Shown: positions 17,530 through 26,265 of the stretch, one piece after another
How positions within the stretch are numbered: the stretch's first letter is position 1
Layout: every line of letters begins with the position of its first letter
Source of the DNA: Leptospira haakeii
Lineage (GTDB): Bacteria > Spirochaetota > Leptospiria > Leptospirales > Leptospiraceae
Direction of reading: 5' to 3'
Assembly (NCBI RefSeq): GCF_002812045.1
Contig: NZ_NPEG01000001.1
Span: 1-64,000, forward strand
DNA length: 64,000 bases
Notes under the pieces: generated by a model
Seen by the model: the letters and a program-made list of their open reading frames with translations, nothing else
Database searches by the model: none
What the model was told of the DNA's origin: nothing
Program-made: the position numbers and the translations under genes

Positions 17530-18396
17530 TTGAAAATCTTTCGAGACAGCTCAAAATACTTCGGGATCGTAGGTCACCCCCTATCACATACCTTATCACC
17601 CTTACTACATAGCTCATGGTATGAAGACCTGAGTCTGGACTGCGGATATTTGGTTTTTCCTGTGGAAACTTTGGAAAAAAAGGAACTTCTTTCTTTGTCC
17701 AAATTCGGAGTTAGAGGTTTGTCAGTCACAATTCCTCATAAGGAAACTGCATTTCAACTCGCAGACAAAACGGATGAGGCTTCCCAAACAGTTAAAGCAA
17801 GTAATACTTTAGTTTTTGAAAATGGATCGGTTAGCGCGTATAATACGGACGGAATAGGCGCAGTCCGATCTATCCAAGAATCTTTTCCGGAAAGTTTAAA
17901 AGGAAAAGTACTGTTGATCGGAAGTGGAGGAAGTGCTCGCGGAATTTCTTTCACGTTATTGAAAGAAGCAGGAGTAAATGATCTTACTATTGCAGCAAGA
18001 AATTCGAAAACTTCCGAAGAATTGATCGGATTACTTTCTAAAATTTCATCTGCAAAGATCAAATCGTCAGATTTAAACGAAGTACAAAAGAATTTTTCAG
18101 AATATTCACTCATCATTCATACAACTCCTCTTGGAATGAAAGGAAAAGACCCTGGGCTTGCCATCCCGGAGTCTTGTTTTAAAGAAGGACAAGTCGTTTT
18201 CGATATAGTTTATAACCCTTTGGAAACTCCTTTGGTTTTAGGAGCAAAGAAGAAGGGAGCAAAGGTTGTGCCAGGTACAGAAATGCTTCTTTACCAAGCA
18301 GTGGAACAATTCAGATTATTCACAGGCGTAAGTTTAAACCCCAACCTAATAGAAAAAGGAAGATCCAGACTGCTTAAAGCACTTGGATATGCCTGA
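17530..18396 (+). CDS. aroE: shikimate 5-dehydrogenase
   Basis: A 288-residue NADP-dependent enzyme reducing 3-dehydroshikimate to shikimate in aromatic amino-acid synthesis. Substrate residues are visible in SHTLSP (19-24), VTIPHK with catalytic Lys71, Asn92 and NTDG (105-108, Asp107 being the second catalytic residue). The NADP fold carries GSGGSARG. I choose TTG 17530 as start because the conserved 'YFGIVGHPLSHTLSP' begins just after it. The ATG at 17416 would add 38 residues without family homology and overlap the divergent membrane-protein gene. folC follows 22 bases downstream. Confidence 0.93.
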   Translation: MKIFRDSSKYFGIVGHPLSHTLSPLLHSSWYEDLSLDCGYLVFPVETLEKKELLSLSKFGVRGLSVTIPHKETAFQLADKTDEASQTVKASNTLVFENGSVSAYNTDGIGAVRSIQESFPESLKGKVLLIGSGGSARGISFTLLKEAGVNDLTIAARNSKTSEELIGLLSKISSAKIKSSDLNEVQKNFSEYSLIIHTTPLGMKGKDPGLAIPESCFKEGQVVFDIVYNPLETPLVLGAKKKGAKVVPGTEMLLYQAVEQFRLFTGVSLNPNLIEKGRSRLLKALGYA

Positions 18397-18418
18397 TAAA
18401 AATATTAGAAAACTTTAA

Positions 18419-19624
18419 ATGTCTAACCCAGATTTTTTAGAATTCGGATCCAAATTAACCAATTTAGAGAAGACTAGGAATTTTAACGTATTTGGGGATT
18501 ATTCTCTGGATCCATTCCGCAAGCTTGTGGACTCATATGGTTGGAGAACTAGGAAAAAAGAAAGACTTAGGATTTCAGTAGTCGGGACGAATGGAAAAGG
18601 TTCCGTTTCCCATTTTTTAGCGGGAAGTTTTTCTAATCTAGGATATAAAACGGGTCTTTATACTTCTCCTCATCTATTCGATCCAAAAGAAAGGATTCGC
18701 TTGAGTCCAAATTTCGATCCAGTAAATGAAGAAGATCTAAAAGAGATCTCTAATACACTATTTACACAAAGTACTGCGGAAGAACTTTCATTTTTATCTT
18801 GGTTCGAATGGTTCACTCTCGCCTCTTTCGTTTTATTCGAAAAAAAGGATATTGCAGTCCAAGTATACGAAGCAGGCTTAGGAGGAAGGTTAGACGCCAC
18901 AAAATTGGCGGATCCGGATATCCTAGTAGTTTGTGCTATCGGAGAAGATCATAAGGCGGTTTTGGGAAATACAAAAGAAGCGATCCTGAGAGAGAAACTT
19001 GGAATAATAACCGAAAGAACTAAAATTGTATTTGCGTTAGAACCGGAAACTTCTCTATTAAAGATACTTAAAGAGTTTTGTTCGGAAAAAAATTTAGAGT
19101 TATATCTTTATCCTTCCTTGCCTGAAGGAAGATCCTATTTGGATCATAACCAAGAATACGTAAAGTTTATCGTACATAAATTAGAAGAGATTATTTCCAA
19201 AAACGAAGTCGGAATCGAAAAAACAGAAAGTATAGTTACCGAACCTCTTCCTCGTCCACCTGGTAGATTAGAAATTATATCCAATTCTCCAATGATCGTA
19301 TTTGATCCGGCTCATAATCCAGATGCGATCAGGGTCACGATTGCCTCTTTATCCTCTACATTTCCGGGAAAAAGATTCTCCATCTTAGCTGGATTTTTAC
19401 CTGACAAAGAAGGAGAATCGATGGCTGAAAAACTTTTGGATTATACAAAAAACCAAAAGTCGAATTTGTATTTTTTACATTCTAATGAGTTTAAACTTCC
19501 GGAAGGATACGGATCTTACTCTATTCCACTAGAAAAACTTTCAGAGATCCTAAAACCTTCTAAACAAGAAGAAGGTATCTTAGTACTTGGAAGTTTTAGA
19601 TTATACTCTTATATAAAAACTTAG
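18419..19624 (+). CDS. folC: folylpolyglutamate synthase / dihydrofolate synthase
   Basis: A 401-residue Mur-ligase-family protein. The P-loop GTNGKGS (56-62) binds ATP. The omega-loop and 'TSPHLFDPKERIRL' block, 'VYEAGLGGRLDATKLADPDILVVCAIGEDH' (the carbamylated-Lys/metal region) and 'PRPPGRLEII.....DPAHNPDA' are all FolC features. It adds glutamate to dihydropteroate and to folates. Length is slightly short of the 420-430 norm. It follows aroE closely and is probably co-transcribed. Its stop overlaps the convergent VOC gene by four bases, and a strong plus-strand terminator lies only at 20042, beyond that gene. Confidence 0.95.
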   Translation: MSNPDFLEFGSKLTNLEKTRNFNVFGDYSLDPFRKLVDSYGWRTRKKERLRISVVGTNGKGSVSHFLAGSFSNLGYKTGLYTSPHLFDPKERIRLSPNFDPVNEEDLKEISNTLFTQSTAEELSFLSWFEWFTLASFVLFEKKDIAVQVYEAGLGGRLDATKLADPDILVVCAIGEDHKAVLGNTKEAILREKLGIITERTKIVFALEPETSLLKILKEFCSEKNLELYLYPSLPEGRSYLDHNQEYVKFIVHKLEEIISKNEVGIEKTESIVTEPLPRPPGRLEIISNSPMIVFDPAHNPDAIRVTIASLSSTFPGKRFSILAGFLPDKEGESMAEKLLDYTKNQKSNLYFLHSNEFKLPEGYGSYSIPLEKLSEILKPSKQEEGILVLGSFRLYSYIKT

Positions 19625-19992
19625 ATGTTTTGGCCAATACGCCAAAGAACTCCGGAAGGATCGCTCAAAATAAAATCGATCATCCTCCAAGGCTGTTCTT
19701 CTGGATCTGTTAACTTTACCTGAAACTTTTCTGCTACGTTTTTGTTTTTTAAAATTTTATGCCAAGCATATACGTCTTCTACCAAAAGATGCATCATTAA
19801 ATTTTCAGCCATCTCTTGGTTATAAAAATCTTGGAGAAGAAAACTGCAATGATCGACGCAGAAATAAGCAACTCCGCCACCTTCGGATCTTTTAGTGAAT
19901 CCGATCTCCTCGTAGAAACTTTTAGAAATTTCGAAATTTTTTGCGGGAAGAAATACCTTAATTTCAACCGTCTTTAAAGAAGTTTGATCCAT
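19621..19992 (-). CDS. VOC-superfamily (glyoxalase/bleomycin-resistance-like) protein
   Basis: A 123-residue protein with the paired beta-alpha-beta-beta-beta modules of the VOC fold. The first starts 'VEIKVFLPAKNFEISKSFYEEIGFTKRSEGGGVAYFCVDHCSFLLQDF'; the second has MMHLLVEDVYAWHKIL and ends 'DFILSDPSGVLWRIGQN', the usual closing signature. Metal ligands of true glyoxalases are not clearly conserved, so the reaction is unknown. It is convergent with folC with overlapping stops and is likely covered by antisense read-through of folC. Confidence 0.82.
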   Translation of the reverse strand: MDQTSLKTVEIKVFLPAKNFEISKSFYEEIGFTKRSEGGGVAYFCVDHCSFLLQDFYNQEMAENLMMHLLVEDVYAWHKILKNKNVAEKFQVKLTDPEEQPWRMIDFILSDPSGVLWRIGQNI

Positions 19993-20041
19993 ACATTACC
20001 TGCTTATCCCTTTGCAGGAAGTCTAAGTTCCCAAGTTCTCG

Positions 20042-20066
20042 AATCGGAGTCTCCGATTTCTTTTTT
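20042..20066 (+). terminator. strong intrinsic terminator, plus orientation
   Basis: AATCGGA - GTC - TCCGATT is a perfect 7-bp stem with a three-base loop, followed by TCTTTTTT. The T run is on the plus-strand side, yet the genes on both sides (VOC, PEGA) are on the minus strand. The nearest plus-strand gene upstream is folC, whose transcript would have to cross the whole VOC gene to end here. Confidence 0.7.
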
Positions 20067-20098
20067 ATATTTATTTCTATATTCTTTTTATCGGTAAA

Positions 20099-21727
20099 TC
20101 AAAATCTCATATTAAACTTTGCGTAAGACTCCGTTTCATACTGACCTTCTATACCTTTTACGAATGTAGGCATGGTTTTGACAGGAGCCACTCCTACTTC
20201 TAAAGTTTCGGAATCTAATCCAAGCGCATAGAACGTCGCAGATAAGAGAAGCATTGTCCCAATCCCATACAACATGAGTCCACCTTGGATCCCCTGGTGT
20301 TTTCCGAATCTACCGGAGATAGATCTGAAATAGTCGGACTTATTTTTAGCGTCGTTATAGATACTTTCCTGATAAAAATAGGAAAGTGCAAATGTTTGGA
20401 TATTCGGAGAAGACTGCTGCAATTCCTGAAGAGTCACTATATTTGTGATCTGCACCATTGGCCTGGCATTTTCCAATGCCTGGTCGGCCCTTAAATTGAA
20501 ATAATAATATCCCGCATAAAAGAACAAACTTCCGTAAAGTGAATAGATCGCGAAATCGTCGTAGGTATGATCCAAGAATAAATACTTTTTATTTCTATAA
20601 TAAGAAACGGACTCACCTTCTTTCAGCTTTGCCTTGACTTCGGAAACTTCTCCCTTTTTGATTTCCACTCCTTTAAATTGATCCACATGATCGGCCAAAA
20701 CGAATCTTAATCTGTTCCAACCTATTTTGACCGGAACCTTTACGAGCGGAGTAATTCCTAAATATTCTGAACCTAAATACACTTTAGCGCCTTGAGGGTC
20801 GGAATCAGCGGAGAGGAAACCTTCTTTTTTATCTTTTTCTAATACGATATCCAGTTCCTTAGCAGATTCTCTCAGATCCACCTGGCCTATCCAATCAGAA
20901 TATCCGTTTTTAGTGATACGAATATCATGAATACCGGAAAGAACATCATTTCTTTTTAAGGGGGTTTTACCAATATAATTCCCGTCCAAAAAAACGAGTG
21001 AATCATATTGGTTTCCGGTTTTGACAGAAAGTGCTTTAGTATGTTTTCCTAGAAGTGTTTTGCGGATCTCTTCTATAACCGGGCCCAATTCTTGGTAGGA
21101 TCGCCTAATGCTTGTTTTATGAGAAAATTCCTTTTTAGATCCATCTTTAGAAGATCTCATCCGGATGCTAATTCGGATTTCTTCTCCTTTCTTCTCGAAT
21201 TCTCCGTACGTAGAATAAAAACAATCGTATTGTCGAGAGATCGGAATTAAAAAGCCCTCATCAGGTGCTGTTTCAGATTCGTAAGGTTGGACTTTTAAAA
21301 CTAAATATCTAGGATCTTTGGATACATTTAAAGAAAGTTCTCCCTTTTTTAATTTCTCGAGCCCTGCATAATCCCATTCTCCATCCTTTAAATTAGGAGT
21401 AATACCAGAAGGATTCGGGCCAAAAGGATGTTGGATAGATTTAGGGATCAAAGATTCGTCATAGATCTGAACTAAAGATTTTAAACCAGAATATAAAACG
21501 GAAGCATAACCAGAAGAATAAAAATCCAAAGACGTATCTCCGGATAAATTCCTAAGTGGAAATATACAAAGTTTCCTCTCCTTCTCGAATTTTATTTTCT
21601 CAGGAGAAGAATATTCAGGAAAACGATAATACTCATCTATCGCATATGTTGAAGTACCAACAAACAGTGGAGACAAACAAATCAATAAAACAAAAGCGGA
21701 TAATTTTCGGAAGAATAACGGTTTCAA
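20099..21727 (-). CDS. PEGA-domain exported protein
   Basis: A 542-residue protein with signal peptide (LSAFVLLICLSPLFVGTSTYA). A central region carries two PEGA domains: about residues 235-310 (LVFLDGNYIGKTPLKRNDVLSGIHDIRITKNGY) and 312-390 (QGAKVYLGSEYLGITPLVKVPVKIGWNRLRF). PEGA domains occur in surface-layer and envelope proteins and probably bind glycans or peptidoglycan. Hydrophobic stretches near the C-terminus (YSLYGSLFFYAGYYYF and MLYGIGTMLLLSATFYALG) look like membrane helices. The TTG start at 21727 has AGGAGG nine bases upstream and overlaps the permease stop as TTGA. It is the last gene of the seven-gene operon. Confidence 0.82.
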   Translation of the reverse strand: MKPLFFRKLSAFVLLICLSPLFVGTSTYAIDEYYRFPEYSSPEKIKFEKERKLCIFPLRNLSGDTSLDFYSSGYASVLYSGLKSLVQIYDESLIPKSIQHPFGPNPSGITPNLKDGEWDYAGLEKLKKGELSLNVSKDPRYLVLKVQPYESETAPDEGFLIPISRQYDCFYSTYGEFEKKGEEIRISIRMRSSKDGSKKEFSHKTSIRRSYQELGPVIEEIRKTLLGKHTKALSVKTGNQYDSLVFLDGNYIGKTPLKRNDVLSGIHDIRITKNGYSDWIGQVDLRESAKELDIVLEKDKKEGFLSADSDPQGAKVYLGSEYLGITPLVKVPVKIGWNRLRFVLADHVDQFKGVEIKKGEVSEVKAKLKEGESVSYYRNKKYLFLDHTYDDFAIYSLYGSLFFYAGYYYFNLRADQALENARPMVQITNIVTLQELQQSSPNIQTFALSYFYQESIYNDAKNKSDYFRSISGRFGKHQGIQGGLMLYGIGTMLLLSATFYALGLDSETLEVGVAPVKTMPTFVKGIEGQYETESYAKFNMRF

Positions 21728-22494
21728 GAACGTTTTCCTCCTACTGTCATTACTAAACCTAAAATTCCCAACGTAGGAAATACCAAGGACCAAGGAGCAT
21801 TCTGCGCATAATCTTTAGAAAATGCAATTTGTTCTCCAAGACCTGGACCGAATACTTCTCCTCCTGCAGAGATTCCTAAAAATCCGAATATGGCAAGAGT
21901 CATTACCACAGCAGGAAGTCCTGTGAATAAAAGTACTCTGACTATTTGAAATGCCTGAGGAAGAAGATGTGCCCTAAAAACATATGACCTACTAGCTCCA
22001 AAACATGAAGCAGCCAATGCGTATCCGCTTGTACTTACCTCGTCGATCTTAGCTCTAACTGTTTCATAAGCCTGAGCCCAATCTCCAAGTATGATCGCTA
22101 AAAACAAAGGAATCGGCCCTGCTCCGAATACTTGGACCACAAGTAATGCTAAAAGTAAAGAAGGTAGGGAAATAAAAACGGAAGACAAAGGAGAGAATAG
22201 ATTCTTCTTAAAAAACGGGCTAGTATAAGAAACTAAACCGATCAAAGAAGCCACTACTAATGTAAGAACTCTTGCCGGAAATGCAAATAGGAAAGTTGCT
22301 AAACTTCCATAGGCAAACATAGAGAATACATCTCTTCCCAATCTATCCTTACCGAATGGAAAATCAAAAGAAGGAGGAAGAAAGGATTCCTTTAAATTTA
22401 ACTCAGTAGGAGCGGACTTAAATAATATCCCGAATATAACTAAAACTAGATATAGGGAAATTGTCCCATAACGAAGCAGGTTTAGAGTTTTCAA
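21724..22494 (-). CDS. oligopeptide-type ABC transporter permease (OppC/DppC-like)
   Basis: A 256-residue permease. 'DFPFGKDRLGRDVFSMFAYGSLATFLFAFPARVL' is the typical OppC/DppC/NikC N-terminal block. The EAA loop region is recognisable as 'AASCFGASRSYVFRAHLLPQA', and about six membrane helices are present. It would pair with the OppB-like permease upstream to form the channel of a peptide or nickel importer. No ATPase or binding protein is encoded in this operon. I take TTG 22494 as start, with GGAGG ten bases upstream and a TTGA overlap with the preceding stop; this mirrors the downstream junction. Confidence 0.85.
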   Translation of the reverse strand: MKTLNLLRYGTISLYLVLVIFGILFKSAPTELNLKESFLPPSFDFPFGKDRLGRDVFSMFAYGSLATFLFAFPARVLTLVVASLIGLVSYTSPFFKKNLFSPLSSVFISLPSLLLALLVVQVFGAGPIPLFLAIILGDWAQAYETVRAKIDEVSTSGYALAASCFGASRSYVFRAHLLPQAFQIVRVLLFTGLPAVVMTLAIFGFLGISAGGEVFGPGLGEQIAFSKDYAQNAPWSLVFPTLGILGLVMTVGGKRS

Positions 22495-23393
22495 GCGGCG
22501 CCTGCCTCCCAACCTAAAAGATTATCCCTTACCCTTTCAGAAACTCTGGTAAGAATATAAAATATGGTTCCGCTATAAAACAAAAGTGCTGAGAGTAATG
22601 CAGAATCCATGGTCCGGATCGCATGATACATAGATTTCCCGATCCCAGGAAAGAAAAAGATCTCTTCTACTACGATTGCACCAGAAAGTAAAGAACTCAG
22701 ATCCAATAAGATCAAGATCAGAAGCACAGGCGAAACTTTGAGTAGAATATGCCTAAACAATATTCTATTTTCCGAATATCCTCTTGCCTTCAACACGTTT
22801 GTATAAGCGGATTGTTTTTCGGTCCCGGCCAGTTGGTGGGCAAAAATAAAAAGCCTGGCAAATACTCGAGATCCCAACGCAATTCCCGGTAAAATCACGT
22901 AAGCTGTATTTCCTGGTTCGTAACCTCCAGGAGGAAACCAGCCCAGTATCAGAAAAAAAAACACCAATAAAAAAACGGAAACTACGAATACTGGAGTAGA
23001 TAAGATGAGTTGGCTGATAAATCCGAAAACTTGTCCCAGAAATCCCCAATTGGGAAGAAGAGATACTAATGCCAAAAAAACGGAGAAGAGTGTTCCGGTT
23101 AAAACCGCAAAGCCTGCCAAATGTAATGTGGGCCAAAATCTAGAAAGAATATGAGAAAGCACGGGATCTCCGGATTCGGTTTCTCCGAGATCAAAACTCA
23201 CAAGCCCTTTCCAGAACCGTAGATATTCCTTCACAAAACTAGTGTTAGTTGATTTGTCTAAGGAATCTTGGACGTGGATCCCGGAATCTGCCTCTAAAAA
23301 TTCCTTATTCAGAGATCTAAGCTGGGAGAAAAATATCGAAATCGCGGAAAGAAAAACCGCAAAGATCAAAAAGCGTTTCGCTTCTTCTAACAA
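22491..23393 (-). CDS. oligopeptide-type ABC transporter permease (OppB/DppB-like)
   Basis: A 300-residue permease with one N-terminal helix, a periplasmic segment of about 70 residues, and a five-helix core. Family features are 'LGWFPPGGYEPGNTAYVILPGIALGSRVFARLF', the EAA-type loop 'YTNVLKARGYSENRILFRHILLKVSPVL' and 'SGAIVVEEIFFFPGIGKSMYHAI', all diagnostic of OppB-type subunits. The start is TTG at 23393, after GAGGG. It lies 12 bases after the EIIA gene and overlaps the OppC-like gene. The substrate is unknown, and the ATPases must come from elsewhere in the genome. Confidence 0.87.
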   Translation of the reverse strand: MLEEAKRFLIFAVFLSAISIFFSQLRSLNKEFLEADSGIHVQDSLDKSTNTSFVKEYLRFWKGLVSFDLGETESGDPVLSHILSRFWPTLHLAGFAVLTGTLFSVFLALVSLLPNWGFLGQVFGFISQLILSTPVFVVSVFLLVFFFLILGWFPPGGYEPGNTAYVILPGIALGSRVFARLFIFAHQLAGTEKQSAYTNVLKARGYSENRILFRHILLKVSPVLLILILLDLSSLLSGAIVVEEIFFFPGIGKSMYHAIRTMDSALLSALLFYSGTIFYILTRVSERVRDNLLGWEAGAA

Positions 23394-23405
23394 ACTCTCA
23401 CCCTC

Positions 23406-23861
23406 TCACGCGGAGAAAGCTTTCCGGATCTCTTCGAAATTTTTGGAAAGGATCAATTTTTCACGATCCTCTTTTACGTTGAGGGTTTTTGCGATCTGCG
23501 CCAGAGTTTTGATATGTTCTTGGAATTTGGATTTAGGAACGATAAGAAGAATAAAAATATGAACAGGAAGATGGTCGATTGCATCAAAATCGATCCCCTT
23601 TCGAGAAAGACCCATCACACATTTGAGTTCATCCACCAAATTGACCGAACAATGCGGGATTGCTACCCCACTGCCGATACCGGTAGACATGGATTTTTCT
23701 CTCGCCATGAGAGATTCGTACACGAGATCCCTATCGTCTCTATCGATTAGCGTAGAGTCGACGGCCTTTTGGAGAAGTTGATTAATCACTTCTTCCTTAG
23801 AAGAACCTTCTATTTCAAAAATTACAGTCTCTGGCTTAAGTAAAGCGAGGAGCTGGTTCAT
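23406..23861 (-). CDS. PTS EIIA (fructose/nitrogen type, PtsN-like)
   Basis: A 151-residue EIIA domain. GIGSGVAIPHC carries the phospho-acceptor His70, and 'DHLPVHIFILLIVPKSKFQEHIKTLAQIAKTL' is the following core. As a single-domain protein with no EIIB or EIIC, it fits the regulatory PtsN (EIIA-Ntr) class, which in other bacteria controls potassium transport and metabolism according to its phosphorylation state. Its ATG overlaps the RnfD-like gene stop by four bases (ATGA). Placement between electron-transport and ABC-permease genes is unusual and may mean it regulates one of them. Confidence 0.85.
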   Translation of the reverse strand: MNQLLALLKPETVIFEIEGSSKEEVINQLLQKAVDSTLIDRDDRDLVYESLMAREKSMSTGIGSGVAIPHCSVNLVDELKCVMGLSRKGIDFDAIDHLPVHIFILLIVPKSKFQEHIKTLAQIAKTLNVKEDREKLILSKNFEEIRKAFSA

Positions 23862-24742
23862 GCCTCTGTCCTATCTCCTAGGAAAATACGAATCAGGATG
23901 GATTCAATGAAAAAAAACGATGAGACCCACAGGAATGTAGGAACAAATACCGGGGGAAGGAAAAAAATTGCCAACCCAAGAGGTGCCAAACTCAAAAAAG
24001 AAAGAGGCAAAAGTGAGCCTGTATTTCTTCCCGGTAAATTTAGAAGTAAAATGAAGGAGAAAGTCCCAAGCCAAACCGGACCTGAAACTGTTTCCCAACC
24101 TGGAATTTTGGCGATATGGATCCAAACAGAAAGAAGGATAGAGAATACTAAAGGTAAAAGAAGAGCCAAACTTCTTCTTAACAATAATGGAACAGCCAGA
24201 AGTATCCCGAACCCACCGCATGCTTCCAAAGCGGAGTATCTAAATCCAGGCAAAGTGCTTTCCGTAAAAAAACCAGGAGTATATATATCGGGATAAGAAG
24301 TTCCCCTAAACACAGAAGAGGGCTCAGAAGCCCAGCTATCTATTCCCGGTAAAAAGTAGAATATTAGAAAAAGCAAAAATTGTAATAGGGCCAAAGGGAA
24401 TCGGATCTTAAATCTCTGCTCTAAAACCCACCAAAGGCCAAGCCCGATCCCTAAAGCAAAAACTGCATGCAAAGCGTATCTTGGATCTCTGGGAAGAAGA
24501 AGTGCAAAACTTAAAGCATGATTCACCCAGTATAGCGGGTAGGACTTCCCACCGGTAAGAAGAAAGTAAGCGGCAGCTCCGAATAAAAGCCCGAAACCTG
24601 CAGGAATAATCGGATAATAAGATCCACCGGAGCCTAAAACCAAAAGGCCAATTGCCAAAATCGTAAAAAGAATATCAGGTAAAAGAAGGTCCTTTCTTCT
24701 GAAAAAACCGTTTTGGGTGGAGAGAACATAACTAAAAGCCAT
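23858..24742 (-). CDS. RnfD/NqrB-like membrane protein
   Basis: A 294-residue protein with eight or more membrane helices. It starts 'SYVLSTQNGFFRRKDLLLPDILFTILAIGLLVLG' in the manner of RnfD/NqrB, and contains the late block 'RYSALEACGGFGILLAVPLLLRRSLALLLP', where RnfD has its conserved Gly-rich helix. The SGAT-type motif that carries covalent FMN in RnfD and NqrB is not evident; the corresponding loop reads 'GFFTESTLPGF'. It overlaps the RnfC-like gene by 11 bases. RnfA, B, E and G are absent here, so this is a partial or diverged redox module. Confidence 0.75.
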   Translation of the reverse strand: MAFSYVLSTQNGFFRRKDLLLPDILFTILAIGLLVLGSGGSYYPIIPAGFGLLFGAAAYFLLTGGKSYPLYWVNHALSFALLLPRDPRYALHAVFALGIGLGLWWVLEQRFKIRFPLALLQFLLFLIFYFLPGIDSWASEPSSVFRGTSYPDIYTPGFFTESTLPGFRYSALEACGGFGILLAVPLLLRRSLALLLPLVFSILLSVWIHIAKIPGWETVSGPVWLGTFSFILLLNLPGRNTGSLLPLSFLSLAPLGLAIFFLPPVFVPTFLWVSSFFFIESILIRIFLGDRTEA

Positions 24743-25883
24743 GATTCGCCTCCTTCCAAGTCCTTATCTTATTTCTTAAGGAAATGGTAGAAGGACAAAG
24801 AAATGTACAGATCCCACATTCCATACAAAGAGAAGAATTAAAATTTCCGAAGCTGGAAACTAAGGCCATAGGATTTGCTTGGGTAGGACAATTATAAGAG
24901 CATTCCCCACATTCTACGCATGGAAATTCCCTTCTCCCCGAATCATGTTTAGTCAAAAAGACTAAGGAATAATTCTGTCTGATATCCCAATAAAATCCCT
25001 TTTTGATATCTCTCACCGGATTTTTTTCGTAAAAGGAATTTAGGGTGAAGTTAGAATATTTAGGGCCGTATTCTTCGAATAAAAACTTTAAACTCTGTCC
25101 ATTTCGGATACGAACAGTAGAATCCGCCTTCCTAAGCCCACCGTTCTTACCTAAAAAATAAAGAGCTATCTCTCTTTCTATAAAAGGAAAATCGGCAAAT
25201 AATGCTCTATAAAGATTATATAATGTTTCAGGGCCTAAATATAATATTTCTTTAATTTTAGAAAAAGGTAATTTTTCAGTCTGAGAAATGAAATATTCAG
25301 GAATTCCCCAAGGATAAGTATAATTTTTAACGGGAGATTTCAGATCGGAAATATAATCCCTGATCTGAGCCTCCGGAAAAAGGAATTTTAAAACTTCTAA
25401 AAAACGAGTATGGCATTCGGAATTCTTTCTTAACTCAGGAAGATAATCCACATCTTGGGTTCTTGTAAACGGAGCTAAGATGATTAGAGATGTTTTCTGT
25501 CTGGATTTAAAATAAGATAAAAGAGAATGTTCCGGAAAATCCAGACTGACCAAACCAAGCCTATCCATTGGCTCGAGTACTTCTTCTTTTTTGAGAACTT
25601 TAGGTATCCAAGGTTTGGAACCAATGAAATTTCCGTCTTGAACGATACGAATTTTGGATCCTTCTTCACTATGTTCTAATGAAGCGATACCGTTTACAGG
25701 GGAGAGAACTGAACCTGAAGATTGTTTGTAGAGAGGATCTCCTACACTTACCCGGACTGGAAAATCCTTAAGTAATAAGGCGTCTTTATCCGGGAAGAGG
25801 GTGTAGGGTTCATCCAGGACCGTTTTGCGATTTCCCGTTTCTTTTACGGTCCTGGGTTGGAGGAGGAACGGTTTTGAGAACAA
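24732..25883 (-). CDS. RnfC-like iron-sulfur protein
   Basis: A 383-residue protein. The N-terminal part (residues 20-95) matches the RnfC barrel-sandwich domain (VRVSVGDPLYKQSSGSVLSPVNGIAS). The middle lacks an obvious NADH/FMN-binding segment. The C-terminus has two ferredoxin clusters, CVECGECSYNCP and CMECGICTFLCP, for two [4Fe-4S] centres. It is shorter than usual RnfC. With the RnfD-like protein it probably moves electrons between a soluble donor and the membrane. The TTG start at 25883 follows AAGGG and lies just after the stop of the Cys-rich 93-residue gene. Confidence 0.8.
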   Translation of the reverse strand: MFSKPFLLQPRTVKETGNRKTVLDEPYTLFPDKDALLLKDFPVRVSVGDPLYKQSSGSVLSPVNGIASLEHSEEGSKIRIVQDGNFIGSKPWIPKVLKKEEVLEPMDRLGLVSLDFPEHSLLSYFKSRQKTSLIILAPFTRTQDVDYLPELRKNSECHTRFLEVLKFLFPEAQIRDYISDLKSPVKNYTYPWGIPEYFISQTEKLPFSKIKEILYLGPETLYNLYRALFADFPFIEREIALYFLGKNGGLRKADSTVRIRNGQSLKFLFEEYGPKYSNFTLNSFYEKNPVRDIKKGFYWDIRQNYSLVFLTKHDSGRREFPCVECGECSYNCPTQANPMALVSSFGNFNSSLCMECGICTFLCPSTISLRNKIRTWKEANHGF

Positions 25884-25891
25884 AGCCCTTT

Positions 25892-26173
25892 TTAGCTAAG
25901 CGACTTCACCATGTAGATTTCGTCTTTAATGGGAAGTTCTTTCTTTAAATTTTTGATATAAGGAAGGATTTCTCCCATCGGCTCGTAGAATTCGCAATCA
26001 GTCTGCATACGGCGAGCCACTGTGAAGTATTTGTATAACTTTTCTTCACCGGAACGTTTGGACCATTTTTTCTTGGTACATTTGACCCGGAGGATGTATT
26101 TGTCCGCCTCGGATTCATACTGTCTGACGGTTACACAATGCAGGCAGTTGGCGCAATAGACTTTCTCACTCAT
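25892..26173 (-). CDS. small Cys-rich metal- or cluster-binding protein
   Basis: A 93-residue soluble protein that opens the Rnf-like operon. Five Cys are placed as CANCLHC (7, 10, 13), Cys32 and Cys60, enough to bind zinc or an iron-sulfur cluster. The rest is charged, with many Lys and Tyr. I do not recognise a named family. Its place eight bases before the RnfC-like gene suggests an electron-carrier or assembly role. The ATG follows CAGGA. A possible promoter (TTGACT ... TAAATC, 15-base spacing) lies at about 26204-26230, but the spacing is short. Confidence 0.6.
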   Translation of the reverse strand: MSEKVYCANCLHCVTVRQYESEADKYILRVKCTKKKWSKRSGEEKLYKYFTVARRMQTDCEFYEPMGEILPYIKNLKKELPIKDEIYMVKSLS

Positions 26174-26265
26174 CGGTTATCCTGTTTCCTGGGGTATTTG
26201 ACAGATTTAGACGAGGGCACAGGGAGTCAACCCGTTTCCTCGCCTTTTGTATGGCGGAAGCTGTG

